A stretch of 64,000 bases of DNA from an uncultured Shimia sp. (GCF_947493595.1 NZ_CANLRL010000003.1:372001-436000), one strand, 5' to 3'. Shown: positions 33,319 through 42,723, counted from the first letter of the stretch. Notes: generated by a model not told the origin, from the letters alone. A program made the numbers and translations.

Positions 33319-34506
33319 ATGAGCGATTGGAACAAACGCACAAAGCTGGTGCATGGCGGGACACGGCGCAGCCAATACAACGAGGTGAGCGAGGCGATCT
33401 TTCTCACGCAGGGCTTTGTGTATGAGAGCGCAGAGCAGGCCGAGGCCCGTTTTGTCGAGATTGGCGAAGACGAGTTCATCTACGCGCGCTACGGCAACCC
33501 AACGGTGGCAATGTTCGAGGAGCGGATTGCAGCGCTGGAAGGGGCAGAAGATGCCTTTGCCACAGCCAGCGGTATGGCGGCGGTCAGCGGTGCGTTGACC
33601 TCGATGCTAAAAGCTGGCGACCACGTGGTGTCTGCAAAAGCGCTGTTTGGTTCCTGTATCTATGTGTTGCAGGACATTTTGGGCCGCTATGGCGTCGAAG
33701 TGACCTTTGTGGATGGTACGGATCTGGCAGCTTGGAAGGCAGCGATGCGCCCGGACACCAAAGCGGTGTTTTTTGAAAGCATGTCCAATCCGACATTGGA
33801 AGTGATCAACATCACCGCTGTGGCTCAAATTGCCCATGAGGTTGGCGCGACGGTTCTGGTGGACAATGTGTTCTCAACACCTGTGTTCAGCAATGCGATT
33901 GCGCAAGGCGCGGATGTGGTGATTTACTCGGCCACCAAACACATTGACGGGCAGGGCCGTGCGCTGGGCGGGGTTGTTCTGGGTCGCAAAGACTTCATTC
34001 GCGGCACGCTTGAGCCGTATATGAAGCATACCGGTGGCAGCATGAGCCCGTTTAATGCCTGGGTGATGCTGAAAGGTCTGGAGACCATTGATCTGCGTGT
34101 GCGGGCGCAAGCAGAGAGTGCCTTGGCCATTGCTGCTGTTCTGGAAGGCCATTCGGCCTTGGAGCGCACGATCTACCCGGGGTTGGAAAGCCATGCGCAG
34201 GCCGCTTTGGTGAAAAAACAGCTGGGTGGTAAAGGCGGTACGGTTCTGTCTCTGGACATCAAAGGCGGGCGTGAAGCGGCGTTTAAGTTTCTGAATGCGC
34301 TGGAGATTGCGGTGATTTCCAACAATCTCGGTGACGCAAAATCAATTGCGACCCATCCGGCGACCACCACCCATCAGCGTCTTGAAGATGCGGTAAAGGC
34401 GGATCTGGGTATCACGCCGGGTTTGGTGCGCTTTTCTGTTGGGTTGGAAGACACGGACGATTTGATTGCCGATATCAAACGGGCGGTTGAGGCGTCACAA
34501 GCCTAA
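33319..34506 (+). CDS. metZ: O-succinylhomoserine sulfhydrylase
   Basis: A 395-residue PLP enzyme of the Cys/Met metabolism family that makes homocysteine from O-succinylhomoserine and sulfide, the direct sulfhydrylation route to methionine. The PLP lysine K207 is in SATKHIDGQGR. The N-terminal TKLVHGGTRRSQYNEVSEAIFLTQGFVYES and YARYGNPTVAMFE segments and the SMSPFNAWVMLKGLET region favour MetZ over cystathionine lyases. The ATG at 33319, with GGGAGAG upstream, is preferred to an in-frame GTG at 33187 because that region is the SAM-II riboswitch. Regulation by SAM is strongly implied. A hairpin after the stop may terminate it. Confidence 0.93.
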   Translation: MSDWNKRTKLVHGGTRRSQYNEVSEAIFLTQGFVYESAEQAEARFVEIGEDEFIYARYGNPTVAMFEERIAALEGAEDAFATASGMAAVSGALTSMLKAGDHVVSAKALFGSCIYVLQDILGRYGVEVTFVDGTDLAAWKAAMRPDTKAVFFESMSNPTLEVINITAVAQIAHEVGATVLVDNVFSTPVFSNAIAQGADVVIYSATKHIDGQGRALGGVVLGRKDFIRGTLEPYMKHTGGSMSPFNAWVMLKGLETIDLRVRAQAESALAIAAVLEGHSALERTIYPGLESHAQAALVKKQLGGKGGTVLSLDIKGGREAAFKFLNALEIAVISNNLGDAKSIATHPATTTHQRLEDAVKADLGITPGLVRFSVGLEDTDDLIADIKRAVEASQA

Positions 34507-34536
34507 GCCTTTGGTGTGGTCGATAAAATTTCAAAC

Positions 34537-34567
34537 GGCGCGCGGCGGAATAGTCGGGCGCCTTTTG
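34537..34567 (+). terminator. Candidate terminator after metZ
   Basis: GGCGC (34537-34541) can pair with GCGCC (34558-34562), followed by TTTTGTGT. The stem is short with a 16-base loop, so it is only a modest candidate. Confidence 0.4.
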
Positions 34568-34687
34568 TGTCTTACGTTAGAGATGTGAACCAAGGTGTCG
34601 TTTTTCACGTATAGGGTAGCGAAATTGGCATTTTACCGAGGTACGCATTAAGTTAATCAGGCGACAGCAGGGAAAAGGCGCTTGGCC

Positions 34688-35788
34688 ATGAATGTTCAAA
34701 ACTCCAAGACCCAAACTCAATTGACACGGGAAGACGCGGAAGAGGCGCTCGCGCGGTTACGGACTTGGGCTCAAGACGCGTCAGTGACGGAGATAGCAGA
34801 GTTGGACCCGGCGGTGGCGCGTTTGTTGCCGGATCAGCCGCTTGCCAACTACCCCGAGCTGTCGCGCCAGTACCCTGAGAGTTTTGAAGTGACGCCCGAA
34901 TATCGGGCGACTCTGCCTGATCTGCAAAACGGTCCTGAAAGCCTGATCAAAGGTGAGAAACAGCAAATCCAGCATGTCGGGATTTCCAATTTCCGCCTGC
35001 CAATCCGGTTTCATACCCGTGACAATGGCGACATTAGCCTTGAGACTAGTGTCACCGGCACGGTTAGTCTTGAGGCGGATAAAAAGGGCATCAACATGTC
35101 CCGGATCATGCGGTCGTTTTATAAGCACGCCGAAAAGACATTTAGCTTCAGCGTGATGGAAGCGGCGCTTGCGGATTACATCACCGATCTTGAGAGTTTT
35201 GATGCGCGGCTTCAAATGCGGTTTTCATATCCGATGAAAATCAAATCACTGCGCTCCGGCCTTGAGGGCTATCAGTACTACGACATGGCGCTCGAGCGTG
35301 TGCAGCACGGTGGGCAGACACATAAGATCATGCATTTGGACTACGTCTATTCCTCGACCTGCCCCTGTTCGTTGGAGCTGAGCGAACACGCGCGTATATC
35401 GCGTGGGCAACTGGCAACACCGCATTCGCAGCGCTCAGTGGCGCGGATTTCGGTGGAGATTGTGGACCGCCCGCGGGTTTGGTTTGAAGACCTGATCGAT
35501 CTGGCGCGGGCTGCGGTGCCAACTGAAACACAAGTGATGGTGAAGCGCGAAGATGAGCAGGCGTTTGCAGAATTGAACGCAGCCAATCCAATTTTTGTGG
35601 AGGATGCGGCGCGCTTGTTTTGTGAGAAGCTCAAGGCCGACCCGCGCATTGGAGATTTCCGGGTGATTGCCAGCCATCAGGAAAGCCTACACAGTCACGA
35701 TGCCGTGTCAGTTCTGACAGATGGGCCGCTGTTTGCGTCCGAGAGCATTGATCCAAAACTATTCACCACGTTGTTTCACGTCGGGTAA
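34688..35788 (+). CDS. folE2: GTP cyclohydrolase FolE2 (type IB)
   Basis: A 366-residue GTP cyclohydrolase IB, which opens GTP to dihydroneopterin triphosphate, the first step of folate synthesis. Unlike FolE it does not strictly need zinc. The QHVGISNFRLPIRF start of the domain, the STCPCSLELSEHARISRG motif with metal/catalytic C225, and the ASHQESLHSHDAVS C-terminus are all conserved. The N-terminal about 95 residues form an extension common in this order. ATG 34688 is preferred to a TTG two codons earlier. It follows metZ by 181 bases. Zinc-responsive control is known for some folE2 genes, but I see no clear Zur site here. Confidence 0.93.
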   Translation: MNVQNSKTQTQLTREDAEEALARLRTWAQDASVTEIAELDPAVARLLPDQPLANYPELSRQYPESFEVTPEYRATLPDLQNGPESLIKGEKQQIQHVGISNFRLPIRFHTRDNGDISLETSVTGTVSLEADKKGINMSRIMRSFYKHAEKTFSFSVMEAALADYITDLESFDARLQMRFSYPMKIKSLRSGLEGYQYYDMALERVQHGGQTHKIMHLDYVYSSTCPCSLELSEHARISRGQLATPHSQRSVARISVEIVDRPRVWFEDLIDLARAAVPTETQVMVKREDEQAFAELNAANPIFVEDAARLFCEKLKADPRIGDFRVIASHQESLHSHDAVSVLTDGPLFASESIDPKLFTTLFHVG

Positions 35789-35915
35789 CGTGGCGATGTG
35801 GTTGAGCTGCGGTGTGCCGTTTACGCACTAAAACAGCACGTTAGCTGATGAAGGCCGTCTTTTGCATGAGGGAACGCGCTTGACAGCGGCTGGCGCAACC
35901 GCCAACCCTGCGGCC

Positions 35916-37364
35916 ATGCTGGACTTACGACCCGTTGGATATGTGATCGGCCTTTTGGTGGCGATGTTGGGCGTGGCGATGCTGCTGCCCATGCTTGTTG
36001 ATATGTTGGATGGCACAGCGCATTGGGAAGCTTTCTTTGTCAGTGCTGTTGTAACGTGTCTGTCTGGCGGGATGGTGGCGTTGTCGTGTCACAACGGGCG
36101 TGGTGATGGTCTCTCGTTGCAGCAAACCTTTTTGCTCACCACGGGGGTATGGCTGGCTCTGCCGATGTTTGGGGCGCTGCCCTTCATGCTTGGCGCCACA
36201 GAAGCCCGTGTTGTGGATGCATTTTTTGAAGCGATGAGCGGTCTGACCACCACCGGATCCACAGTGTTCTCCGGTTTGGCAGAGCTACCACGCGGCATGC
36301 TTTTATGGCGAGGTTTGCTCCAGTGGTTGGGCGGTATCGGTATCATTGTCGTGGCCATGGTGTTTCTGCCGGAACTACGCGTCGGGGGGATGCAAATCTT
36401 CCGCAGCGAGGGCTTTGACACCTTTGGGAAAATCTTGCCGCGGGCCACGGAGATCAGTAGCCGAATCTCAGTGATCTACATCACGCTGACTGTGGCCTGT
36501 GCGCTGGCCTATGTGATCACGGGAATGAGCGCCTTTGATGCTGTGGTGCATGCCATGACCACCATCGCGACCGGTGGATTTGCCAACTACGACTCCTCAT
36601 TTGGCGCCTTTTCTATTGGCACAGAATATGTTGCGGTGATCTTTATGTTGCTCGCCGCGCTGCCCTTTGTGCGGTTTGTGCAAATGACCGCAGGCAGCGC
36701 CAAACCTCTTTTGCACGATTCGCAGATCCGAGTGTTTTTTACGACCGTGGCGGTGATTGTGATCATGTTGACCAGCTGGCAGGTGCTGAGCAACGGGATT
36801 GGCAGTGAGGCGGGGTTTCGGAAGGTTTTGTTCAACACCACTTCAATTGTGACTGGCACAGGTTACGCTAGTGCGGATTATATGCAGTGGGGCGGGTTTC
36901 CCGTTTCTGTGCTGTTCTTTGCGGGGTTGATCGGTGGTTGCGCAGGGTCGACGGCCTGTTCGATCAAAGTATTCCGTTATCAATTGCTGTTTGCCACGAT
37001 CAAAACCCAAATTCTCAAAATTCAGCATCCCAGTGGTGTGTTCACGCCAAGCTTCCAGGGGCGTAAGATTGACGATGATGTGCTGAGCTCTGTCATGAGC
37101 TTCTTTGTGTTCTTCACCGTAACATTGGGTGGGCTCGCTGTTTTGCTTGGGATGACCGGGCTTGATTTCACGACTGCCCTTTCTGGCTCAGCAGCAGCGC
37201 TTGCCAATATCGGACCGGGGCTGGGCGACATCATTGGCCCTGCAGGCAACTTTGCGACACTCAACGATGCAGCCAAATGGCTATTGGCAGCGGGCATGTT
37301 GATTGGCCGGCTGGAGCTTCTGGCGGTCTACGTACTCTTTACGGTTCAATTCTGGAGGGCCTGA
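35916..37364 (+). CDS. trkH: Potassium uptake protein, TrkH family
   Basis: A 482-residue Trk/Ktr membrane subunit that carries K+ inward as a dimer together with cytosolic TrkA. Four pore repeats are visible through their filter glycines: LTTTGSTVFSG, TTIATGGFANYDSS, SIVTGTGYASADY and ALANIGPGLGD. Eight or more flanking hydrophobic helices are present. Length fits TrkH. The ATG at 35916 (MLDLRPVGYVIG) matches family starts, although an earlier TTG at 35862 is possible and no strong ribosome site is seen. trkA is not in the window. The stop overlaps the next gene start as TGATG. Confidence 0.9.
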   Translation: MLDLRPVGYVIGLLVAMLGVAMLLPMLVDMLDGTAHWEAFFVSAVVTCLSGGMVALSCHNGRGDGLSLQQTFLLTTGVWLALPMFGALPFMLGATEARVVDAFFEAMSGLTTTGSTVFSGLAELPRGMLLWRGLLQWLGGIGIIVVAMVFLPELRVGGMQIFRSEGFDTFGKILPRATEISSRISVIYITLTVACALAYVITGMSAFDAVVHAMTTIATGGFANYDSSFGAFSIGTEYVAVIFMLLAALPFVRFVQMTAGSAKPLLHDSQIRVFFTTVAVIVIMLTSWQVLSNGIGSEAGFRKVLFNTTSIVTGTGYASADYMQWGGFPVSVLFFAGLIGGCAGSTACSIKVFRYQLLFATIKTQILKIQHPSGVFTPSFQGRKIDDDVLSSVMSFFVFFTVTLGGLAVLLGMTGLDFTTALSGSAAALANIGPGLGDIIGPAGNFATLNDAAKWLLAAGMLIGRLELLAVYVLFTVQFWRA

Positions 37365-39016
37365 TGGCGGCAATGGATCAGGAGATGCGTCCTTTGGGGG
37401 CGCAGATTTCGCACATGCTGAAAGCACGTGGTGTGGATGTCATTTTTGGCATTCCCGGTGTGCACAATGTGGAGATGTACCGCGGCATTGAAGAAGCCGG
37501 GATCACGCATGTTTTGGCGCGTCACGAGCAAGGCGCGGGGTTTATGGCGGATGGCTATGCCCGAGCCAGCGGCAAGCCCGGCGTGGCCTATGTCATTACG
37601 GGACCGGGAGTGTGCAACATCCTGACGCCGTTGGGGCAGGCCTATTCCGACAGTGTTTCGGTACTGACCCTGTCGAGTTGTCTCGATGAGCATGTTGGGC
37701 ACCGTGGTCAATTGCACCAGATGCGCGATCAGCGGGGTGCGGCGGCGACAGTGTGTGATTGGTCGGAAGAGGCGCGCACGGCGCGCGCGGCCTATGATTT
37801 GATTGACCGTGCGTTGGTGGAGTTTGAGACACAACGCCCGCGCCCCAAACACATCCAAGTGCCAATTGCTCTGTTGGGCGCAATGGCCCCTGAGGCGCCA
37901 GTTGCGCAACCGGGCGCGATGGAGAGCCATGCGGGCTTTGCGGCTGGAGATATGCGGGGTGTGGCGCAGGACTTGCTCAATGCCAAAAAACCGTTGTTCA
38001 TTTTGGGGGGCGGATTGGCGGCCTCCGGCGAAGCTGCGGCCTTGCATATGCGCCTGCTGCTCAAGGAGACCGGCGCGGCGGCCTTTATGACCTATGCGGG
38101 GGCTGGCCTTTTGGCGCCGGATGAAGCGATGAGCTTTGGCACCTATCTTGGTCGCGCGGAGAGCAAACGCATCATTGGCGACAGTGATCTTGTGATCTCA
38201 ATTGGCACCGAGTTGAGTGAATGCGATTTGTGGCGTGATGAACTTGGCCATTCCGGGCGGCTTGTGCGCGTGGATATTGATCCGGAAGTGTTAGCTGATC
38301 GGCACCGGGCCGATACCACGGTGCAGGCGGACGCCTTTTCGTTTGTGATGAAGCTGCGGGCAGATTTTTCCTTTTTGCTGTCGATGAATGATGCGCTGCC
38401 GGATGAGGCGGTGCCGCCAAAATGGAACGCAGCAGAGATTGCTGCCGCAAAGATGCGCTTCCGCGCCGAAACTGATGCGGAACGCCCTGGCATTGCCGAG
38501 ATCTGTGACGTGTTGTCAGATGTCATGCCGGAGGACGCGATGATCTATTCGGACATGACGCAGTTTGCCTATGTCGCAAAAGAGGTCTGGGATATGGCGC
38601 GACCGGGGTATTGGCACCATCCCAGCGGGTTTGGCACGTTGGGCTATGCTTTGCCAGCCTCGATTGGCGGCGCGATGGCGCGGCGTGGAAAGCCGACGGT
38701 CTGCATCGCGGGGGACTACGGGTTCCAGTATACTGTGCAGGAACTCGGTGCGGCGGTGGAAATGAAGCTGCCGATCCCGATTTTGCTGTGGGACAACCAC
38801 AAGCTCAAGGAGATCGAAGACAGCATGGTGGCCAGCCAGATCGCGCCCAATGCGGTGGTGGCGGTGAACCCAGATTTCTGCAAGCTGGCGGAAAGCTATG
38901 GTTGTTTGGCGGTTGAACCAAAGACAGCTGCCGAGTTGCAAACCGCATTGACGCAGGCTTTTGACGCAGATCGGCCGACGTTGATCCGGATGACAGCGGC
39001 GCTGTCGACCTCCTGA
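37364..39016 (+). CDS. TPP-dependent decarboxylase, 5-guanidino-2-oxopentanoate decarboxylase-like
   Basis: A 550-residue thiamine-pyrophosphate enzyme of the acetolactate synthase / AruI group. The N-terminal VIFGIPGVHNVEMYRGIE and LARHEQGAGFMADGYARASG (activating E55) match AruI, which decarboxylates 5-guanidino-2-oxopentanoate in the arginine transaminase route. A central FAD/ADP-fold domain follows, then the TPP-binding GDYG at 450-453 with N478 in WDNHK. Acetolactate synthase is less likely because no small subunit gene is present and the start differs. The ATG overlaps the trkH stop by one base, so expression is coupled, though no metabolic link is evident. A strong bidirectional terminator follows. 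Confidence 0.75.
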   Translation: MAAMDQEMRPLGAQISHMLKARGVDVIFGIPGVHNVEMYRGIEEAGITHVLARHEQGAGFMADGYARASGKPGVAYVITGPGVCNILTPLGQAYSDSVSVLTLSSCLDEHVGHRGQLHQMRDQRGAAATVCDWSEEARTARAAYDLIDRALVEFETQRPRPKHIQVPIALLGAMAPEAPVAQPGAMESHAGFAAGDMRGVAQDLLNAKKPLFILGGGLAASGEAAALHMRLLLKETGAAAFMTYAGAGLLAPDEAMSFGTYLGRAESKRIIGDSDLVISIGTELSECDLWRDELGHSGRLVRVDIDPEVLADRHRADTTVQADAFSFVMKLRADFSFLLSMNDALPDEAVPPKWNAAEIAAAKMRFRAETDAERPGIAEICDVLSDVMPEDAMIYSDMTQFAYVAKEVWDMARPGYWHHPSGFGTLGYALPASIGGAMARRGKPTVCIAGDYGFQYTVQELGAAVEMKLPIPILLWDNHKLKEIEDSMVASQIAPNAVVAVNPDFCKLAESYGCLAVEPKTAAELQTALTQAFDADRPTLIRMTAALSTS

Positions 39017-39038
39017 AAAACGTGATCTTCAAAAAAAA

Positions 39039-39076
39039 CAAAGGGCGGCTTCCAAAAGAGCCGCCCTTTGTTTTTT
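39039..39076. terminator. Strong bidirectional intrinsic terminator
   Basis: CAAAGGGCGGCT (39039-39050) pairs perfectly with AGCCGCCCTTTG (39059-39070), 12 pairs with an eight-base loop. TTTTTT follows at 39071-39076 on the plus strand, and an A8 run at 39031-39038 gives the U-tract on the minus strand. It therefore serves both the decarboxylase and the convergent trypsin-fold gene. Confidence 0.93.
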
Positions 39077-39093
39077 GAGGTGGTGGGAGCTGC

Positions 39094-40878
39094 TTACCAG
39101 CAGCTCACCAGAACCGTCATGTCGCTGGCCTGTTTGGTCAGGTCCTCCGGAGCCATGGACGCGCCATTGGAGGACAGGTCGGCTTGGATGCCTTCCTGCG
39201 CTAGTAGGGTGCGGATGGCGTCGCTGTTGACGGCGAAGTTCACTTCTTCCGGCAGTTGCTGCGCGGATTGCGCGTCGCGCGGCAGCAGCATGCCAAAGAC
39301 GGAGCCGCCTGCGTCAAACACAGGGCCGCCCCAGTCGCCAGGCTGCACGTTCAGCGCCAGACGGGTGAGCTCTTGCTCGCCGCGCAGGCCTTTTACGTCG
39401 GCCAACTGGCCAAAGGTCAGAGTTGGCGCACCAAGGGCCCCTTCGTAGGAGTAGCCGGCAACAGCCACTTCGGACTGAATGCGCGGCGCGCCTTCCCGCA
39501 GGGTGGCGACGTCGATTGGCGCCAGCGAGGAGGTTGGGCTCAGGATTGCGATGCCGAGCGCTTCGTCGATCACAGACACTTGCGCGTCGTAGTCTTCCTC
39601 GATGGTGACCTTGGTGCAGTTCTGTACCGCTTCAGCAGTGGTTACAACGTGGCCTTTGCGGTCGATGAAGAAGCCGGAGCGGGACTGTTTTGGTTTGCGC
39701 ACCTGCAGGCCGGAGATCAGGTCGATGTCCTGTGCCGTGTCGTCTCCGGCCGCTGGGTCCAACACGCCGCCGATGCGGGTGAAGCTGGCCTGCATCTCCC
39801 CGAGAATACGGGTGCGGCGCTCTTCATCGTTGGCAGGCCACACCAGTGTGAAGCCCTTGATTTGGCCTTCTTTCAAGGAGACCTCGGTGTGGCTGACGAT
39901 GTTGGCGTTTTCACCCGTCAGAACAAAGCTGGACTTATTGCGCTCACGTGGACCGTCTAGCGGGACAATCTCAAGCGTCTGCATGATGTCATAGAGACCA
40001 AACAAGGTGTTCTGATCGCCTTCTTGGCTGATCAGCAGAACTTGTGCTGGAATGTTGCCGGAGGCTTGGTATTGCACAAAGGGATACTCGGAAGCGGCTT
40101 TTTTAACGGCACCCATGGGCACAATCATTTCGATGCCAGCGTCCAGATCACTAACCAATTGCAGGTTCATGCCTGCAAGAACGGCAAAGAATTGCTGGCG
40201 TAGCGTGTCTCGTTGCAGCGTGGTCATCACACCAGTCACGTCAAATCCGTTGTCAGCCTGCCAGTTGGACATGGAAGCACGTGTGCCACGACCAAAAGAA
40301 CCGTCGATAGCGGAGTTGTAGTAGCCTGCCCACTTCAGCCATTCTTGTAGGGTTTTCTTTTCATCACGGGACAGAGCTGCTTCACTCGCGCGGGCCTCGC
40401 GCACAGTTTCGTCAGGCTGCTCGGGAATAACTGGCGCGACCTCTGCTTCCGTTGGTGTTTCTACAATCACCACCTGAGTTTCTTGTTGATCGCTTTGAGC
40501 CGGCTGCTGTCCGGAAAGAGCAGCTTGTGGGTTGGCCAATTGGTTGGCACCAACTGGCCAGAACTGGCTGCGATATTCGCGTGCGGTTGCCAGATAGGCG
40601 TCCACGGGAATCACGCCTTCAGAGCGGTAAACGCGCAACACGTTTTCCGCGTCTTCGCGGCGGTACGGCCCAACGGCGATGGCGTACCAGCCGCCCCCAA
40701 GGGTGAAACCGTTTACATCGTCCATACGCTGGGCGTAGGCGCGGATGTTTTCACTGGCTTGGGTTAAGCTGGGTTTGGCTTCGAGCTGAACCCAAACGAT
40801 GTCATCGGAGGATTGGGCAGTGGCGGAGGTGACACTGAAAAGCAGTGCCACAAAAAGCGACAGAATAGTGCGCAGCAT
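39094..40878 (-). CDS. Secreted trypsin-fold protein with peptidoglycan-binding domain; catalytic triad lost
   Basis: A 594-residue exported protein. A signal peptide (about 1-22, ending SATAQ) is followed by a SPOR-like repeat region (27-105), a Gln/Glu/Pro linker, a peptidoglycan-binding domain (about 172-226, WLKWAGYYNSAIDGSFGRGTR), a long middle, and a trypsin/DegP-like domain from about 400. Aligned by eye to DegP, the catalytic His of TNxHVV is E416 (VTTAEAV), the Asp is G442 (DEALGIAIL) and the Ser of GNSGG is W516 (PGDWGGPV). All three catalytic residues are therefore replaced while the fold strands remain, implying a pseudoprotease, probably a periplasmic binding or scaffold protein. 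ATG 40878 gives the best signal peptide. Confidence 0.78.
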   Translation of the reverse strand: MLRTILSLFVALLFSVTSATAQSSDDIVWVQLEAKPSLTQASENIRAYAQRMDDVNGFTLGGGWYAIAVGPYRREDAENVLRVYRSEGVIPVDAYLATAREYRSQFWPVGANQLANPQAALSGQQPAQSDQQETQVVIVETPTEAEVAPVIPEQPDETVREARASEAALSRDEKKTLQEWLKWAGYYNSAIDGSFGRGTRASMSNWQADNGFDVTGVMTTLQRDTLRQQFFAVLAGMNLQLVSDLDAGIEMIVPMGAVKKAASEYPFVQYQASGNIPAQVLLISQEGDQNTLFGLYDIMQTLEIVPLDGPRERNKSSFVLTGENANIVSHTEVSLKEGQIKGFTLVWPANDEERRTRILGEMQASFTRIGGVLDPAAGDDTAQDIDLISGLQVRKPKQSRSGFFIDRKGHVVTTAEAVQNCTKVTIEEDYDAQVSVIDEALGIAILSPTSSLAPIDVATLREGAPRIQSEVAVAGYSYEGALGAPTLTFGQLADVKGLRGEQELTRLALNVQPGDWGGPVFDAGGSVFGMLLPRDAQSAQQLPEEVNFAVNSDAIRTLLAQEGIQADLSSNGASMAPEDLTKQASDMTVLVSCW

Positions 40879-40985
40879 GTTGGTGGTAGTCCCTGAAACG
40901 CGTGACAATTGTTAATTAGAGGCCTTTTATCAGGTTCGGCGCAGCTTGCACTCATAATTTGGTGCGCTTCGTCAATGCCGCCATG

Positions 40986-41014
40986 TTGACCCCGTGCTAG
41001 CTTGCGCATAAGCA
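40986..41014 (+). promoter_or_regulatory. Candidate promoter of glyQ
   Basis: TTGACC (40986-40991), 17 bases, then TAAGCA (41009-41014). It ends 28 bases before the glyQ ATG. The -35 is good and the -10 fair. Confidence 0.5.
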
Positions 41015-41042
41015 AGACCCGCGTTTGGAAAGGGCTTTCACC

Positions 41043-41972
41043 ATGGCACATAGCGACAGCAAACCGCAGAGTTTCCAGGAGATCATCTTGCGGCTTCAGA
41101 ATTACTGGGCCGAAAAAGGCTGCGCTGTTTTGCAGCCCTATGACATGGAAGTCGGCGCCGGTACGTTCCACCCGGCGACAACCTTGCGCTCCTTGGGCAG
41201 CAAGGCCTGGGCCGCGGCCTATGTGCAGCCATCGCGTCGTCCGACTGATGGGCGGTATGGTGAGAACCCGAACCGCTTGCAGCACTACTACCAGTATCAG
41301 GTGTTGATTAAGCCAAGCCCACCCAATCTACAGGAGCTGTACCTCGGCTCGCTGTCGGCGATTGGTATCGACATGGACATGCACGACATCCGCTTTGTTG
41401 AGGATGACTGGGAAAGCCCGACGCTCGGCGCGTGGGGACTTGGCTGGGAAGTGTGGTGTGACGGTATGGAAGTCAGCCAGTTTACCTACTTCCAGCAGGT
41501 TGGCGGCCATGACTGTCACCCGGTCTCCGGGGAGCTGACCTATGGTTTGGAGCGTCTGGCGATGTATGTGCTGGGTGTCGATCACGTGATGGACATGCCT
41601 TATAACGATCCACAATCAGAGATCGCTTTGACCTACGGCGATGTGTTCAAGCAAACTGAGCAGGAATACAGCCGCTGGAACTTTGACGTGGCCAACACCG
41701 ATGTGCTGCTCAAACAGTTCGAAGAGGCAGAAGCGGAGTGCGGGAAAATCCTCGCGCAGGAGCACGTCGATCCGAAGACAGGTAAGCGCATTATCATGGC
41801 GCATCCGGCGTATGACCAGTGCATCAAGGCTTCTCACCTGTTTAACTTGTTGGACGCGCGCGGTGTGATTTCCGTGACCGAACGTCAAGCTTACATTGGC
41901 CGCGTGCGGGCACTGGCCAAGCAATGTGCAGATGCGTTTGTTCAGACAGAGGCCGGTGGCTACGCGGCGTGA
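41043..41972 (+). CDS. glyQ: Glycine--tRNA ligase alpha subunit
   Basis: A 309-residue class II catalytic subunit of the bacterial alpha2-beta2 glycyl-tRNA synthetase. [18 protein letters not shown] opens the family. [12 protein letters not shown], the motif 2 region [25 protein letters not shown] (split here as [13 protein letters not shown] and [11 protein letters not shown]) and [11 protein letters not shown]-like [12 protein letters not shown] are intact. The ATG at 41043 is preferred to an earlier TTG. The partner glyS is 2.5 kb downstream with three genes between, one of them (marC) on the opposite strand, so the two subunits are not in a simple operon. Confidence 0.96.
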   Translation: MAHSDSKPQSFQEIILRLQNYWAEKGCAVLQPYDMEVGAGTFHPATTLRSLGSKAWAAAYVQPSRRPTDGRYGENPNRLQHYYQYQVLIKPSPPNLQELYLGSLSAIGIDMDMHDIRFVEDDWESPTLGAWGLGWEVWCDGMEVSQFTYFQQVGGHDCHPVSGELTYGLERLAMYVLGVDHVMDMPYNDPQSEIALTYGDVFKQTEQEYSRWNFDVANTDVLLKQFEEAEAECGKILAQEHVDPKTGKRIIMAHPAYDQCIKASHLFNLLDARGVISVTERQAYIGRVRALAKQCADAFVQTEAGGYAA

Positions 41973-41977
41973 GCCGT

Positions 41978-42616
41978 TTAAGCCAGACCGGGCAACAAGA
42001 CTTTTGCGCCGTCGGCCACCATGCCGACGGCGATTGCAATCAGCACCATGCCCATCAGGCGGGTCATGATGGTGCGGGCGGTGTTGCTCAGGTAGCGGCC
42101 GATGTTGCCAGCGAAGTAGAACACCGCGGCGATCATCAACAAGACCAGAGCAACGCAGCCGGCGTAGATGCCCCAATCGGAGGGCTGTTGCACCTGTTGG
42201 GCATAGAGGATCAGGGTTGTGATCGTGCCTGGGCCAACCAACATCGGGAACGTCATGGGGTAAAACGCAATGTTGTCCGCGTCCGAATCGTGCATGACCT
42301 CGCGCTCCCGTTCGGTGCCATGGTGGGCCGTACTGCGCCGACCGTTGAGCATGACAAAGCCAATTTGCACCAACACCATGCCTCCCGCGACGCGGAAGGC
42401 GTCGACCGAGACACCAAAGAACTCAAGGATTGCGGTACCCGAGATCGCGATGATCACGCAGGACACAGCGGTGTAGGTGAGGATCTTGGTGGCGGCGCGG
42501 CGTTGTTCGGCTTGATGCAGGTCTTCCGTCAGGCCCAGGAACACGGGCAGGTTGATAAAAGGGTTCATAACGGCGAACAAAGCGCCAAACATGGCGATGG
42601 CGAAGCTTTCGGACAT
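41978..42616 (-). CDS. MarC family integral membrane protein
   Basis: A 212-residue inner-membrane protein with six predicted helices of the MarC/UPF0056 family. FGALFAVMNPFINLPVFLGLT and FPMLVGPGTITTLILYA are the duplicated family motifs with their conserved Asn/Pro and Gly/Pro-Gly elements. The family was once linked to multiple antibiotic resistance, but that was not upheld, and transport substrate is unknown. ATG 42616 is chosen over a GTG two codons earlier; AAGGGGTGG is upstream. It lies on the minus strand between glyQ and DUF6446, its stop five bases from the glyQ stop. Confidence 0.88.
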   Translation of the reverse strand: MSESFAIAMFGALFAVMNPFINLPVFLGLTEDLHQAEQRRAATKILTYTAVSCVIIAISGTAILEFFGVSVDAFRVAGGMVLVQIGFVMLNGRRSTAHHGTEREREVMHDSDADNIAFYPMTFPMLVGPGTITTLILYAQQVQQPSDWGIYAGCVALVLLMIAAVFYFAGNIGRYLSNTARTIMTRLMGMVLIAIAVGMVADGAKVLLPGLA

Positions 42617-42723
42617 TTCCACCCCTTTGAAGGCCTGAAGAAATCACTTAAATCAGCGCCAACTGTGCCGTGGTCTCGTACAACGCGCAATAGAAACAAT
42701 ACCCGTTGGGGGAAGGTAAGAGC

